A stretch of 64,000 nucleotides of DNA from Kluyvera ascorbata_C (GTDB lineage Bacteria; Pseudomonadota; Gammaproteobacteria; Enterobacterales; Enterobacteriaceae), in contig NZ_JBIQOI010000004.1 of assembly GCF_044197065.1 (NCBI RefSeq), positions 248,001 to 312,000 on the forward strand, written 5' to 3'. The position numbers and the translations under genes are program-made. Within the stretch, counting starts at the first letter, position 1, and each line of letters starts with the position of its first letter. Shown here piece after piece: positions 26,609-35,488 of this stretch. The notes beneath the pieces were generated by a model, which was not told the DNA's origin, did no database searches, and saw nothing but the letters and a program-made list of their open reading frames with translations.

Positions 26609-26632
26609 CAGGAGCGGGAAACCCCGCTCCTG
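26609..26632 (-). other. Intercistronic hairpin between oadB and the citG-like gene
   Basis: A 10-bp perfect stem (CAGGAGCGGG/CCCGCTCCTG) lies in the 55-bp gap. No T run follows on the minus strand, so it more likely stabilises the oadB 3' end or attenuates than terminates fully. Confidence 0.55.
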
Positions 26633-26643
26633 AGAATGACGAA

Positions 26644-27945
26644 TTACATCGCCAGCACGTACTTCAGCATCACGCCTGCGGCAATCGCCGAGCCAATCAC
26701 CCCGGCAACGTTCGGCCCCATCGCGTGCATCAGCAGGAAGTTCTGCGGGTCTGATTCCAGGCCTACCTTGTTCGATACACGCGCCGCCATCGGCACCGCC
26801 GAGACCCCCGCTGAGCCGATAAGCGGGTTGATTTTGTTTTTACTGAACATATTCATCAGTTTCGCCATCAGCACGCCAGCCGCCGTGCCAATCCCGAACG
26901 CAACCACCCCCAGCAGCAAAATGCCCAGCGTCTGCGGCTGCAAAAATTTATCCGCCACCAGCTTGGCCCCCACCGACAGCCCGAGGAATATCGTCACGAT
27001 ATTAATCAGCCCGTTCTGCACCGTATCGCTCAGACGCTCGACTACGCCGCTTTCGCGCATCAGGTTACCGAAGCAGAACATGCCCAGCAGCGGCGCGGCG
27101 TCCGGCAGCAGCAGCGCCACCAGCAGCAACAGCACCACCGGGAAGAGGATTTTTTCCCGCTTACTGATGGTACGCAGCTGCACCATGCGGATTTTGCGCT
27201 CCTTTTCGGTGGTCAGCAGCTTCATAATCGGCGGCTGAATCAGCGGCACCAGCGCCATATATGAGTAGGCCGCCACCGCAATCGCCCCCAGCAGTTCCGG
27301 GGCCAGCTTGCTGGAGAGGTAAATCGCCGTCGGGCCGTCCGCGCCGCCAATGATGCCGATTGCCGCCGCCTGCGCCAGCGTAAAGTGGATTACACCGAAG
27401 TAGTTCAGCGTCAGCGCCCCCAGCACGGTGGCGAAGATACCAAACTGTGCCGCCGCGCCCAGCAACAGGGTGCGCGGGTTGGCCAGCAGCGGGCCGAAGT
27501 CGGTCATCGCGCCGACGCCCATAAAGATAACCAGCGGCGCGACGCCGGAGCCAATCGCCACTTTATAGAACAGCGCCAGCACCCCCGGTGTGTAGCCCAT
27601 GTCCACCGCCAGATTTTCCATCTGGCCCTGCACCGACGGCAGCGCCAGCGCTAACGCCTCCTTGATGGCGTGCACGTCAGGCGCACAGTTAAGCTTCGCG
27701 GCAATCACCGCCAGCTGCCCGGCGTCGTGGTGCGCCAGCAGGCTCTCCAGCGCGGTCAGCGCCATGCCGGCTTCCGGGATGTTGGAGAGCAGGCCGCCGA
27801 AGCCAATCGGCAGCAGCAGCAGCGGCTCAAACTTCTTCGCAATCGCCAGCCACAGCAGCAGCAGGCTGACCAGCAGCATGATGGCCTGGCCTGCGCCAAG
27901 GTGCATCAGCCCCATGCCCTGGAACAGGGCGTTCAGACTTTCCAT
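26644..27945 (-). CDS. oadB: Oxaloacetate decarboxylase beta subunit (Na+ pump)
   Basis: OadB (433 aa) is the integral membrane subunit that decarboxylates carboxybiotin on OadA and exports Na+. About nine hydrophobic segments are present. The essential aspartate is Asp203 in GGADGPTAIY, the same position as in characterised OadB, and the region IV motif GSAGVSAVPMAARVS is intact. It follows oadA by 12 bp. Confidence 0.96.
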   Translation of the reverse strand: MESLNALFQGMGLMHLGAGQAIMLLVSLLLLWLAIAKKFEPLLLLPIGFGGLLSNIPEAGMALTALESLLAHHDAGQLAVIAAKLNCAPDVHAIKEALALALPSVQGQMENLAVDMGYTPGVLALFYKVAIGSGVAPLVIFMGVGAMTDFGPLLANPRTLLLGAAAQFGIFATVLGALTLNYFGVIHFTLAQAAAIGIIGGADGPTAIYLSSKLAPELLGAIAVAAYSYMALVPLIQPPIMKLLTTEKERKIRMVQLRTISKREKILFPVVLLLLVALLLPDAAPLLGMFCFGNLMRESGVVERLSDTVQNGLINIVTIFLGLSVGAKLVADKFLQPQTLGILLLGVVAFGIGTAAGVLMAKLMNMFSKNKINPLIGSAGVSAVPMAARVSNKVGLESDPQNFLLMHAMGPNVAGVIGSAIAAGVMLKYVLAM

Positions 27946-27957
27946 TGGTGCTCTCCG

Positions 27958-29718
27958 TTACGCCAGCGTCATCAGGGTATCGCCCACTGCCACCGCATCC
28001 CCGGCTTTTACCGCGATGCCGCGCACCGTCCCGGCCTGCGCGGCGCGGATGTCGGTTTCCATCTTCATCGCTTCCAGAATCAGCAGCACGTCGCCTTCTG
28101 CCACGACCTGGCCTTCACTGGCGACAACTTTCCAGATGTTGCCCGCCAGCGGCGCAGCAACCGGGGTACCTGTGCCTGCCGGGGCCACTGCAACCGGAGC
28201 TGCCGCGGCGGTGGTCACCTGGCTGATATCGCCACCGTCGCTGACCTTCACCACAAAGGCTTTGCCCTCCACTTCCACGGTGTAGATGCCTGAGGTGGCC
28301 GGTTTTGCCGCCGTCGGGGCCGGTTTCGCGCTTTCCACCTGCGGCAACGGCTCAAACGCCGCCGGATTGTTGCGGTTTTCCAGGAACTTCATGCCCGGCT
28401 GCGGGAACAGCGCCACGGTCAGTACGTCATCGATGGCGTTATCCGCCAGGCGGATACCCTTCTCCTGCGCCTGACGCGTGATGTCGGCTTCCAGCGCCGC
28501 CAGCTCCGGCTTCAGCAGGTCCGCCGGGCGGCAGGTGATAGCCTGCGCACCGTCAAGCACCTTCGCCTGCAGCGCCGCGTTCACCGGGGCCGGGGAGCGG
28601 CCGTATTCGCCTTTCAGAATGCCCGCCGTTTCTTTGGCAATGCTTTTGTAGCGTTCGCCCGTCAGCACGTTGAGTACCGCCTGGGTGCCGACAATCTGCG
28701 AGGTCGGCGTCACCAGCGGAATAAAGCCGAGGTCCTCGCGCACGCGCGGAATTTCTGCCAGTACCTCGTCGAGACGATGGGCGGCATTCTGCTGCTTCAG
28801 CTGGCTTTCCAGGTTGGTGAGCATACCGCCCGGCACCTGCGCCACCAGAATACGGCTGTCATAGCCTTTCAGCTGGCCTTCAAAGGTGTGGTATTTCTTG
28901 CGCACTTCGCGGAAATACGCCGCAATGCTCTCCAGCTTGTTGATGTTGAGCCCGGTGTCATGCTCAGTACCGGCAAGCGTGGCGACCAGCGCTTCGGTGG
29001 CCGGGTGGCCGTAGGTAGCACTCATCGAGGAGACAGCGGTATCCACGCCGTCAATGCCCGCTTCAATGGCTTTCAGCAGCGCCATCTCCGCCATGCCGGT
29101 GGTGGCATGAGCATGCAGGTGCAGGCGCACGCTGTAGCGTTTTTTGATTTCACTGACCAGCTCATACGCCGCCATCGGGGTCAGGATGCCGGACATATCT
29201 TTGATGGCGATGGAGTCGACGCCGGTTTCCAGCAACTGTTCGGTTAAGTCCAGCCAGGTCTGCAGGGTGTGTACCGGGCTGGTGGTGTAGGAGAGCGTAC
29301 CCTGGGCGTGCGCGCCGTGGCTGCGCACCGCCTGCAGGGCGGCCTTCATATTGCGCGGGTCGTTCATGGCATCGAAGACGCGGAACACGTCCATGCCGTT
29401 TTTGACGGCGCGTTCAACGAAGCGCTCCACCACGTCATCGGCGTAATGGCGATAGCCGAGCAGGTTCTGCCCGCGCAGCAGCATCTGCAGCGGGGTTTTG
29501 GGCATGGCTTTTTTGAGCTCGCGCAGGCGCAGCCACGGGTCTTCGCCGAGGAAGCGGATACAGGCGTCAAAGGTGGCGCCACCCCAGCACTCCAGCGAGC
29601 CGTAGCCCACATCATCGAGCGCGGCGGCAATCGGCAGCATGTCATCAAGGCGCAGACGGGTGGCAAACAGAGACTGGTGGGCGTCGCGCAGGACGACATC
29701 GGTAATGGCAAGAGTCAT
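27958..29718 (-). CDS. oadA: Oxaloacetate decarboxylase alpha subunit (biotin carboxyltransferase)
   Basis: OadA (586 aa) moves the carboxyl group from oxaloacetate to biotin. The N-terminal carboxyltransferase barrel starts LAITDVVLRDAHQSL (metal-binding D, with H in LHLHAHATTG). A conserved carboxyltransferase domain spans to about 450. After a Pro/Ala linker comes the biotinyl domain with Lys552 in EAMKMETD. It lies between oadG (15-bp gap) and oadB. Confidence 0.97.
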   Translation of the reverse strand: MTLAITDVVLRDAHQSLFATRLRLDDMLPIAAALDDVGYGSLECWGGATFDACIRFLGEDPWLRLRELKKAMPKTPLQMLLRGQNLLGYRHYADDVVERFVERAVKNGMDVFRVFDAMNDPRNMKAALQAVRSHGAHAQGTLSYTTSPVHTLQTWLDLTEQLLETGVDSIAIKDMSGILTPMAAYELVSEIKKRYSVRLHLHAHATTGMAEMALLKAIEAGIDGVDTAVSSMSATYGHPATEALVATLAGTEHDTGLNINKLESIAAYFREVRKKYHTFEGQLKGYDSRILVAQVPGGMLTNLESQLKQQNAAHRLDEVLAEIPRVREDLGFIPLVTPTSQIVGTQAVLNVLTGERYKSIAKETAGILKGEYGRSPAPVNAALQAKVLDGAQAITCRPADLLKPELAALEADITRQAQEKGIRLADNAIDDVLTVALFPQPGMKFLENRNNPAAFEPLPQVESAKPAPTAAKPATSGIYTVEVEGKAFVVKVSDGGDISQVTTAAAAPVAVAPAGTGTPVAAPLAGNIWKVVASEGQVVAEGDVLLILEAMKMETDIRAAQAGTVRGIAVKAGDAVAVGDTLMTLA

Positions 29719-29733
29719 GGTTCCCTCCGGAAC

Positions 29734-29973
29734 TTAAGCGTTAAGACGGTGATGGTGAATGGCGGCGGCAATCACCGGCTTTAAGCGGGTGAAATCGTCC
29801 ACGGCGGGTACGGCCCGCGGCGCAGGCACGACAATGGGTTCAGGGAAGAAACGCGCGATAAGAGCGGACATGCCCTGAATGGCCAGGATCAGCAGGAAGA
29901 GAAATACCAGCACAAATCCCATCCCCAGGAACATCAGCGTGAGGCCTTCGCCAAATAGCGTTGCATCTGTCAT
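29734..29973 (-). CDS. oadG: Oxaloacetate decarboxylase gamma subunit
   Basis: OadG (79 aa) is the small assembly subunit that holds OadA to OadB. A single N-terminal membrane helix (about 10-33, LTLMFLGMGFVLVFLFLLIL) is followed by a Pro/Ala linker and a His-rich end (IHHHRLNA) that binds zinc in this family. The start at 29973 (MTDATLF) has AAGG at suitable spacing; an ATG eight codons upstream is less likely. Confidence 0.93.
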   Translation of the reverse strand: MTDATLFGEGLTLMFLGMGFVLVFLFLLILAIQGMSALIARFFPEPIVVPAPRAVPAVDDFTRLKPVIAAAIHHHRLNA

Positions 29974-30111
29974 AAAATCGCCTTCAAAAGAAGGCACAAT
30001 AATGGCGCGGCCCTGATGATGAATAAGTAAGAGTGGATTTCCCCGGACCGCCCCCGATCAGAAGCCTCAAACATTCACCGCCAGAACGGCAGCCATTACC
30101 GTGCAATTAGC

Positions 30112-30729
30112 TTATTTAATAAAACTTACGTGTTGGCAAATTTCATCTGCGACGATCTCTTTGCGCTGATTGAAAATAACTTTGTTTTGTTCGAACAGGT
30201 TATTACCGTGCGTATCAATAGAGACAATTAACGGACCAAACTCTTTAACCCGGCAGACCCACAGCGTTTCCGGCATACCAAGGTCACGCCACTGCGCATC
30301 CTCAATTTCTTCAACGCAAACCGCAGCCACCACCGCACAACCAGCAGGGAAGACGCAGTGCAGCGCCTTATGTTCTGCACAGCCCTCTTCGGTGCCTTTA
30401 CCCATACCGCCTTTACCAACAATTAATTTCACGCCGGTTTTGGCAATAAACTCTTTTTCAAACTTCTCCATTCGCATACTGGTGGTTGGTCCAACGGAAA
30501 CCATCTCAAATTTATCGTCAGAATCTTTAATTGGACGAACGATTGGACCGGCATGCAAAATCGCGCCGCCGTCAATATTCACCGGCAGCTCACGGCCGCC
30601 TTCAATTAAGCGGCGGTGTGCCACATCGCGACAGGTAACAATATGACCGTTGAGATAAATAATATCGCCAGCCTTAATATCGGCTAAGTCTTCATCTTTA
30701 ATTGGCGTAGTCAGAATTTTTTTAGTCAT
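30112..30729 (-). CDS. ttdB: Tartrate/fumarate-type dehydratase beta subunit
   Basis: This 205-aa protein has the beta domain of class I fumarase/L(+)-tartrate dehydratase. Conserved features include the start LTTPIKDEDLADIKAGDIIYLNG, HRRLIEGGRELP and VGPTTSMRMEKFE, and the Gly-rich LIVGKGGMGKGT. With TtdA it would dehydrate tartrate to oxaloacetate. It overlaps the ttdA stop by one base, so both subunits are coupled. The exact tartrate isomer cannot be read from sequence. Confidence 0.88.
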   Translation of the reverse strand: MTKKILTTPIKDEDLADIKAGDIIYLNGHIVTCRDVAHRRLIEGGRELPVNIDGGAILHAGPIVRPIKDSDDKFEMVSVGPTTSMRMEKFEKEFIAKTGVKLIVGKGGMGKGTEEGCAEHKALHCVFPAGCAVVAAVCVEEIEDAQWRDLGMPETLWVCRVKEFGPLIVSIDTHGNNLFEQNKVIFNQRKEIVADEICQHVSFIK

Positions 30730-31628
30730 CAGAAAGTCACTCCGGTGTGAGAGGTGATGGTGTAATTCAGATCTTTATCGAAAACGATATGCCCTTTGCG
30801 GTGCGACCAGCAGCCGACGTTAACCGCCACGCCGATGGTGGAAGGATGGCGTGCGGTATTTTCAATATTGACACCCATGACCGAAGTGTTGCCGGACATG
30901 CCCTGTGGGCCAAGGCCAATCTTATTGATGCCGTCTTCCAGCATTTTCTCCAGCGATGCCGCGCGTTCATTGTCATTGTGCGAGCCGACCGGGCGCATCA
31001 GCGCTTTTTTCGACAACAACGCCGCCGTTTCAACGGATGTCGCCACACCAACCCCAACCAGCAGTGGTGGACAGGCGTTAAGGCCATAGGTGGTCATTAC
31101 ATCGAGGACAAAACGCGTCACGCCTTCATAACCAGCCCCCGGCATCAGTACCATCGCCTTCCCTGGTAGAGAACAGCCGCCGCCCGCCATATAGGTGTAA
31201 ATGCTGCACTGGTCGGAATCAGGCACAATCTCCCAGAACACTGTCGGGGTTCCTTTACCGACGTTTTTGCCGGTGTTGTATTCGTCAAAGGTTTCCACGC
31301 TGTTGTGGCGCAACGGGGAGTCAACCGTCGCCTGAATGACCGCTTCACGCAGCAGGGCTTCCAGCTCGCCAATCAGCGGAAATTTCGTACCGCACTCCAC
31401 CAGAAACTGGATGACGCCCGTATCCTGGCAGGAAGGACGATCTAACTCTTTGGCCAGGCGCTGGTTATCAAACATGGTGGTAAAGATGACATTCGCCAGC
31501 TGGCTGGTCTCTTTTTTCTGTAATTCTTCCAGTTTGGCGGTGACGTCATCAGGTAAGACTTTGCCGGTATATCCCACAAATTTGGCCATAACATCGGTCA
31601 TATGGGATATCTGCTCACTTTTGCTCAT
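30729..31628 (-). CDS. ttdA: Tartrate/fumarate-type dehydratase alpha subunit
   Basis: This 299-aa alpha subunit, homologous to E. coli TtdA, carries the [4Fe-4S] cluster. The likely ligands are Cys in RPSCQDTG, Cys in NACPPLLVG and Cys in VGCWSHRKG. Also conserved are PLRHNSVE, the Gly-rich MAGGGCSLPG and ARHPSTIGVAV. It stands between the transporter and ttdB. By context it makes oxaloacetate for OadGAB. Confidence 0.9.
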   Translation of the reverse strand: MSKSEQISHMTDVMAKFVGYTGKVLPDDVTAKLEELQKKETSQLANVIFTTMFDNQRLAKELDRPSCQDTGVIQFLVECGTKFPLIGELEALLREAVIQATVDSPLRHNSVETFDEYNTGKNVGKGTPTVFWEIVPDSDQCSIYTYMAGGGCSLPGKAMVLMPGAGYEGVTRFVLDVMTTYGLNACPPLLVGVGVATSVETAALLSKKALMRPVGSHNDNERAASLEKMLEDGINKIGLGPQGMSGNTSVMGVNIENTARHPSTIGVAVNVGCWSHRKGHIVFDKDLNYTITSHTGVTF

Positions 31629-31660
31629 AAAGACTCCTTAGTCAGAACAGCTTCCGTAAA

Positions 31661-32929
31661 TTACGGGTGAAAAGGGAAAAGGATTGGCAGCAGAATCAAG
31701 CTGACAATGGTGGAAACGATAATGAGAGGGATACCGGCTTTGGCGTAATCAACAAACTTATAGCCACCGGCCGAGAGCACCATCATGTTGGCGGGCATCC
31801 CGATAGGCGTCGCGTAAGCGCAGGAACTGCCGATGACCGTTGCCATCAGCACGGCGCGCGGGTCGGCCCCCATGCCTGCGGCAATGGAGAGGCTCACCGG
31901 CACCAGCAGCGCCACGGTCGCGGTATTGGACATAAAATTGGTCATGATGACCGACAGGGCAAACACAACGACCAGCAGCATGAACGGCGAGGAACTGTTC
32001 CCCAGCATGCCAATCACGTAGTCCGCCACCAGCTTCCCTGCCCCGGTCATTTCCAGCGCTTTTGCCAGCGCCAAAGTGCCGCCGAAGATGAAAATAGTTT
32101 GCGAATCAATCGCCTTATAGGCCTGCTTTTCATTCAGTACGCCGGTCACGACCAGCACAAGCGCACCGATGCAGCCGGCGACCGCAAGGCTAATTCCGGT
32201 CTGTTTTTCGAAAATCATGCCGAGGATTGTGGCAATCAGCACCACCAGCGACAGGATCTGCTTCCAGCGCGGCACATGACTGTAATCACGCTGCTCGCCA
32301 ACGCTGCCAACATCACCGCTGTTGGGATGATTTGGTAGGAACTTATAGCCAATCGTCAGGAAGTAGATGATGCCGCAGAGCAACATCGGCAGACCCACTT
32401 TGGCATATTCGAAGAAACTGAAACCACTGCCGATATTCTGCAGCGCCGACTGTGCAATCAGGTTGCCCGGCGCACCAATCAACGACAGGTTGCCGCCGAG
32501 CGCCGCCGCGAAGACCAGCGGCATCAGCAGACGTGAGCGCGTAAAGCCCGATTTAGCCGCCACGCCGATAACCACCGGGATCAGCACTGCCGCAGTACCG
32601 GTGTTTGAGAGAAAACCGGACATAACGCCAACCACCACCATAATGGTGAAAATCAGCTGCTTTTCAGTTTTCGCGAAAAGGGTAATCACGCCGCCAACTT
32701 TGTTTGCCATGCCGGTTTCAAACAGCGCGCCGCCGACAATGAACATCGCCACAAAGAGGATAACGTTGGTATCGATGAAGCCGGAAAACGCCTGCTTCAG
32801 ATCGAGAACACCAGTGAGAACAAGCGCCACGCAGACGATCATTGAGGTGACCGCAAGCGGCACCTTCTCCCAAACGAACATCGCAATGGCAAACACCAGC
32901 AAGCATAGGGTGATGGTAATAGGTTCCAT
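31661..32929 (-). CDS. DASS/SLC13-like tartrate locus transporter
   Basis: This 422-aa polytopic membrane protein has about 10-12 hydrophobic segments and the anion-transporter signatures GNLSLIGAPGNLIA and the mirrored SNTATVALLVPVSLSIA. Its locus matches the Salmonella STM3356 gene, whose ATG start polymorphism separates d-tartrate-positive from -negative S. Paratyphi B; here the ATG (32929) is intact. An upstream TTG would add 14 residues and is unlikely. It is first in the predicted transporter-ttdAB-oadGAB operon. Dicarboxylate uptake is inferred. Confidence 0.88.
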   Translation of the reverse strand: MEPITITLCLLVFAIAMFVWEKVPLAVTSMIVCVALVLTGVLDLKQAFSGFIDTNVILFVAMFIVGGALFETGMANKVGGVITLFAKTEKQLIFTIMVVVGVMSGFLSNTGTAAVLIPVVIGVAAKSGFTRSRLLMPLVFAAALGGNLSLIGAPGNLIAQSALQNIGSGFSFFEYAKVGLPMLLCGIIYFLTIGYKFLPNHPNSGDVGSVGEQRDYSHVPRWKQILSLVVLIATILGMIFEKQTGISLAVAGCIGALVLVVTGVLNEKQAYKAIDSQTIFIFGGTLALAKALEMTGAGKLVADYVIGMLGNSSSPFMLLVVVFALSVIMTNFMSNTATVALLVPVSLSIAAGMGADPRAVLMATVIGSSCAYATPIGMPANMMVLSAGGYKFVDYAKAGIPLIIVSTIVSLILLPILFPFHP

Positions 32930-32958
32930 GTTTATAATTATCCTATCAATGATATATG

Positions 32959-32974
32959 ATATTGTATCCAATAT
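32959..32974. promoter_or_regulatory. Candidate GntR operator before the tartrate transporter
   Basis: ATATTG-TATC-CAATAT is a perfect 6+6 dyad that fits the ATTGTAT-N-CAAT type of FCD-GntR operators. On the minus strand it contains TACAAT, a plausible -10. It lies about 30 bp upstream of the transporter ATG, a good place for repression by one or both nearby GntR proteins. Not tested. Confidence 0.5.
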
Positions 32975-33117
32975 TGACGGGGAGAAAATTATGCCCTTAC
33001 AAAAACTAAGTCAATGCGTTTTTCAGGAAAGGTTCAGGATTGGGATCTGCGTCAAAACGATCTAAAAATAGTCACGCTAAGTAATTAATTGATATGAGTA
33101 ATAGGCAGGGAAAGCCG

Positions 33118-33140
33118 CGCCTGCGGGCTTCGCGCAGGCG
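33118..33140 (-). terminator. Hairpin after the GntR pair
   Basis: An 8-bp stem (CGCCTGCG/CGCAGGCG) lies 7 bp after the stop of the second regulator on the minus strand. No strong T run follows, so it is a weak terminator candidate separating the regulators from the transporter operon. Confidence 0.5.
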
Positions 33141-33146
33141 TCGGGA

Positions 33147-33812
33147 TCAAGCGGATGGATCCGCAACATAGCGCGTCAGCATATTTTCCATCGAGCGAAT
33201 GATATGCGCGCGCATGCGCTGGCGGGCAAGCGTTTCATCATGCAATTCAAGTGCCTGAAGAATGCTTTTATGCTCCTGGATGGAGATACCGGCATACTCT
33301 TCTTCAGTAACTTTATGGCCCATCGACAGGCCATTCCACATGTTACAGAGCAACACTTTCATCTTCTCATTACCTGCGGCATTCCAGATTTCCATGTGAA
33401 ATGCCTGGTTCAGGTCTGAGTATTCAGCGGAGTTATTGGCGGCCAGCGCCCTTTCCGCCGCGTAGTGAACCTGTGCAATATGTGAAATATCGGTTCCGGG
33501 CCGAGAGGCTTTGGCAACAGCCTCGCTTTCAAGCAGGGCGCGAATCTCGTAGTGTTCGCGAATGGTCTGCTCGTTAATCCCTAACACCACTGCGCCTTTA
33601 TTCGGACGAACTTTGATTAACCCATCCGCCGCCAGGATCTGAAACGCCTCGCGTACCGGCATGCTGGATACGCCCACCATTCTGGCGATCCCGTCCAGGG
33701 TGATCTCCTGACCTTCGACTAAATCCCGTGACAATATTGCTTTACGCAAAACCGCAGCGACCTGTTCTTTCGCTGAAAGAAGCTTAATTTTCCCTAATTT
33801 AGGCTTCGGCAC
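33147..33812 (-). CDS. GntR-family (FCD) transcriptional regulator
   Basis: This 221-aa protein has an N-terminal winged helix (about 10-75, with SSMPVREAFQIL and VRPNKGAVV) and an all-helical FCD ligand domain (about 85-210) that usually binds carboxylates through a metal. The His-containing motifs EHYEIRALLE and NQAFHMEIWNAAGN are present. It overlaps the upstream regulator's end by 14 bp. By context it should sense tartrate or a related acid and control the transporter-ttd-oad operon. Confidence 0.9.
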   Translation of the reverse strand: MPKPKLGKIKLLSAKEQVAAVLRKAILSRDLVEGQEITLDGIARMVGVSSMPVREAFQILAADGLIKVRPNKGAVVLGINEQTIREHYEIRALLESEAVAKASRPGTDISHIAQVHYAAERALAANNSAEYSDLNQAFHMEIWNAAGNEKMKVLLCNMWNGLSMGHKVTEEEYAGISIQEHKSILQALELHDETLARQRMRAHIIRSMENMLTRYVADPSA

Positions 33813-34428
33813 TTTCCCAATCCTTCATATGTTGACGCATTATTTCCGCCAGAGAGAGGAAATAACGCTGCGTAGCCTGCACAATCTCGCCGTGTTGCCC
33901 CCGTCCTATCGCCGCACTGAGTTCCATCAGCAGCAGTGCAGATTCCTGATACTCTTCTTTCAAATGTAAAATCACATACGAGACATAGCCGTCCAGGAAC
34001 TGCTGATAGGCTTTCTCAAGATAGCGATTATTAACATAAGCAATCAGCGTCTGGTGAAACTCAAGCTCAAGGGTTTTATCTTGCGAACTCGCCAGCGCCT
34101 GTGCACGTGCACTCAGCACCTCAGACACCGTCGCCGGAATAAGCGAAAACAACTCTGCCGCCGTCGCCGCAATGACGCGAAAAATATGGCTGACGTGGTC
34201 AGGCTCCTGGTGCGCAACCTGCATATGCCGATTGGGCAGACGAATCAAAAACCCTTCCTGCTCAAGCGACTGCAGCGCCTCGCGAACTGGCATGCGCGAA
34301 AGCCCCAGCTGTTCAGCAATACTTTCCTGCGCCAGTTCTTCTCCCGCACGAATATTGCCGGAGAGAATCTCGTAGCGCAGCATTTGGGTAATGTGATCGC
34401 GAGTTTGCTTTCTTTGGATCTTTTTCAC
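33799..34428 (-). CDS. GntR-family (FCD) transcriptional regulator
   Basis: This 209-aa FadR-subfamily regulator is a paralogue of the next gene. The winged helix has LGLSRMPVREALQSLEQEGF, and the FCD-like domain includes LEFHQTLIAYVNNRYLEK. It is the first gene of a two-regulator operon upstream of the tartrate locus; the gap to mdh is 121 bp. The pair may form heterodimers or act in series, which cannot be told from sequence. Confidence 0.88.
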   Translation of the reverse strand: MKKIQRKQTRDHITQMLRYEILSGNIRAGEELAQESIAEQLGLSRMPVREALQSLEQEGFLIRLPNRHMQVAHQEPDHVSHIFRVIAATAAELFSLIPATVSEVLSARAQALASSQDKTLELEFHQTLIAYVNNRYLEKAYQQFLDGYVSYVILHLKEEYQESALLLMELSAAIGRGQHGEIVQATQRYFLSLAEIMRQHMKDWESAEA

Positions 34429-34518
34429 GACGTTCTCGTTAATAACCGATAAGACGCGGGGAGTTTAGCAGATTTAACGCTTGATCGAGTAACCTGTTTA
34501 CAAGCAGGCAACCCGTAA

Positions 34519-34543
34519 GAAGCCGGAACGAACGTTCCGGCAT
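34519..34543 (-). terminator. Hairpin terminator after mdh
   Basis: GCCGGAACG (34522-34530) pairs perfectly with CGTTCCGGC (34533-34541) over a 2-nt centre, just downstream of the mdh stop; TTCTTA follows on the minus strand. Confidence 0.75.
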
Positions 34544-34549
34544 CGCACT

Positions 34550-35488
34550 CTATTTATTGATAAAATCTTCGCCAAGCTGAATGTCTTTTCTCAACGTATC
34601 CAGCATCCCTTCCAGCGCCTGCTGTTCGTAAGCGCTCAGTTTGCCGATAGACTGACGTTCTTCAATTCCATTTTTACCCAGCAGCAGCGGCTGTGAGAAG
34701 AAGCGGGCATATTCGCCATCGCCTTCAACATAGGCACATTCAACCACCCCTTTCTCGCCCTGCAGAGCGCGAACCAGGGACAAGCCAAAGCGTGCAGCAG
34801 CCTGGCCCATGGACAGGGTTGCTGAGCCGCCACCGGCTTTTGCTTCAACCACTTCGGTACCCGCATTCTGGATACGCTTGGTCAGGTCATTGACTTCTTG
34901 TTCAGAGAAGCTGACCCCTGGGATTTGCGACAATAAAGGAAGAATCGTTACGCCGGAGTGACCGCCGATGACCGGGACCTCGACGTCACCGCATTTTTTA
35001 CCTTTCAGCTCAGCCACAAAGGTATTGGAGCGGATGATGTCCAGCGTTGTAACACCAAACAGTTTGTTTTTGTCGTATACGCCCGCTTTCTTCAGCACTT
35101 CGGCGGCAATGGCCACGGTGGTGTTGACCGGGTTGGTAATAATGCCAATACAGGCTTTAGGCGCGGTTTTTGCAATTTGCTGCACCAGGTTTTTGACAAT
35201 CCCGGCGTTAACGTTAAACAGATCGGAGCGATCCATACCGGGCTTACGTGCCACCCCAGCAGAGATCAGGACAACATCCGCCCCTACCAGCGCAGGCGTC
35301 GCATCTTCTCCGGAGAATCCTTTGATGTTGACATCAGTAGGAATATGGCTGAGATCGACAGCCACGCCAGGCGTGACGGGGGCAATATCATAGAGGGAGA
35401 GTTCTGAACCAGAAGGCAGTTGGGTCTTTAGTAGTAGGGCAAGCGCCTGGCCAATACCGCCGGCGGCACCAAGGACTGCGACTTTCAT
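34550..35488 (-). CDS. mdh: Malate dehydrogenase
   Basis: Mdh (312 aa) interconverts malate and oxaloacetate with NAD+. The NAD-binding start MKVAVLGAAGGIGQA, the active-site loop around VARKPGMDRSD, and the catalytic His in IGGHSGVTI are all present. The start at 35488 is the E. coli start with TAAGGAG upstream; 19 upstream codons in frame are leader sequence. Neighbouring oad/ttd genes make and use the same oxaloacetate. Divergent from argR. Confidence 0.98.
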   Translation of the reverse strand: MKVAVLGAAGGIGQALALLLKTQLPSGSELSLYDIAPVTPGVAVDLSHIPTDVNIKGFSGEDATPALVGADVVLISAGVARKPGMDRSDLFNVNAGIVKNLVQQIAKTAPKACIGIITNPVNTTVAIAAEVLKKAGVYDKNKLFGVTTLDIIRSNTFVAELKGKKCGDVEVPVIGGHSGVTILPLLSQIPGVSFSEQEVNDLTKRIQNAGTEVVEAKAGGGSATLSMGQAAARFGLSLVRALQGEKGVVECAYVEGDGEYARFFSQPLLLGKNGIEERQSIGKLSAYEQQALEGMLDTLRKDIQLGEDFINK

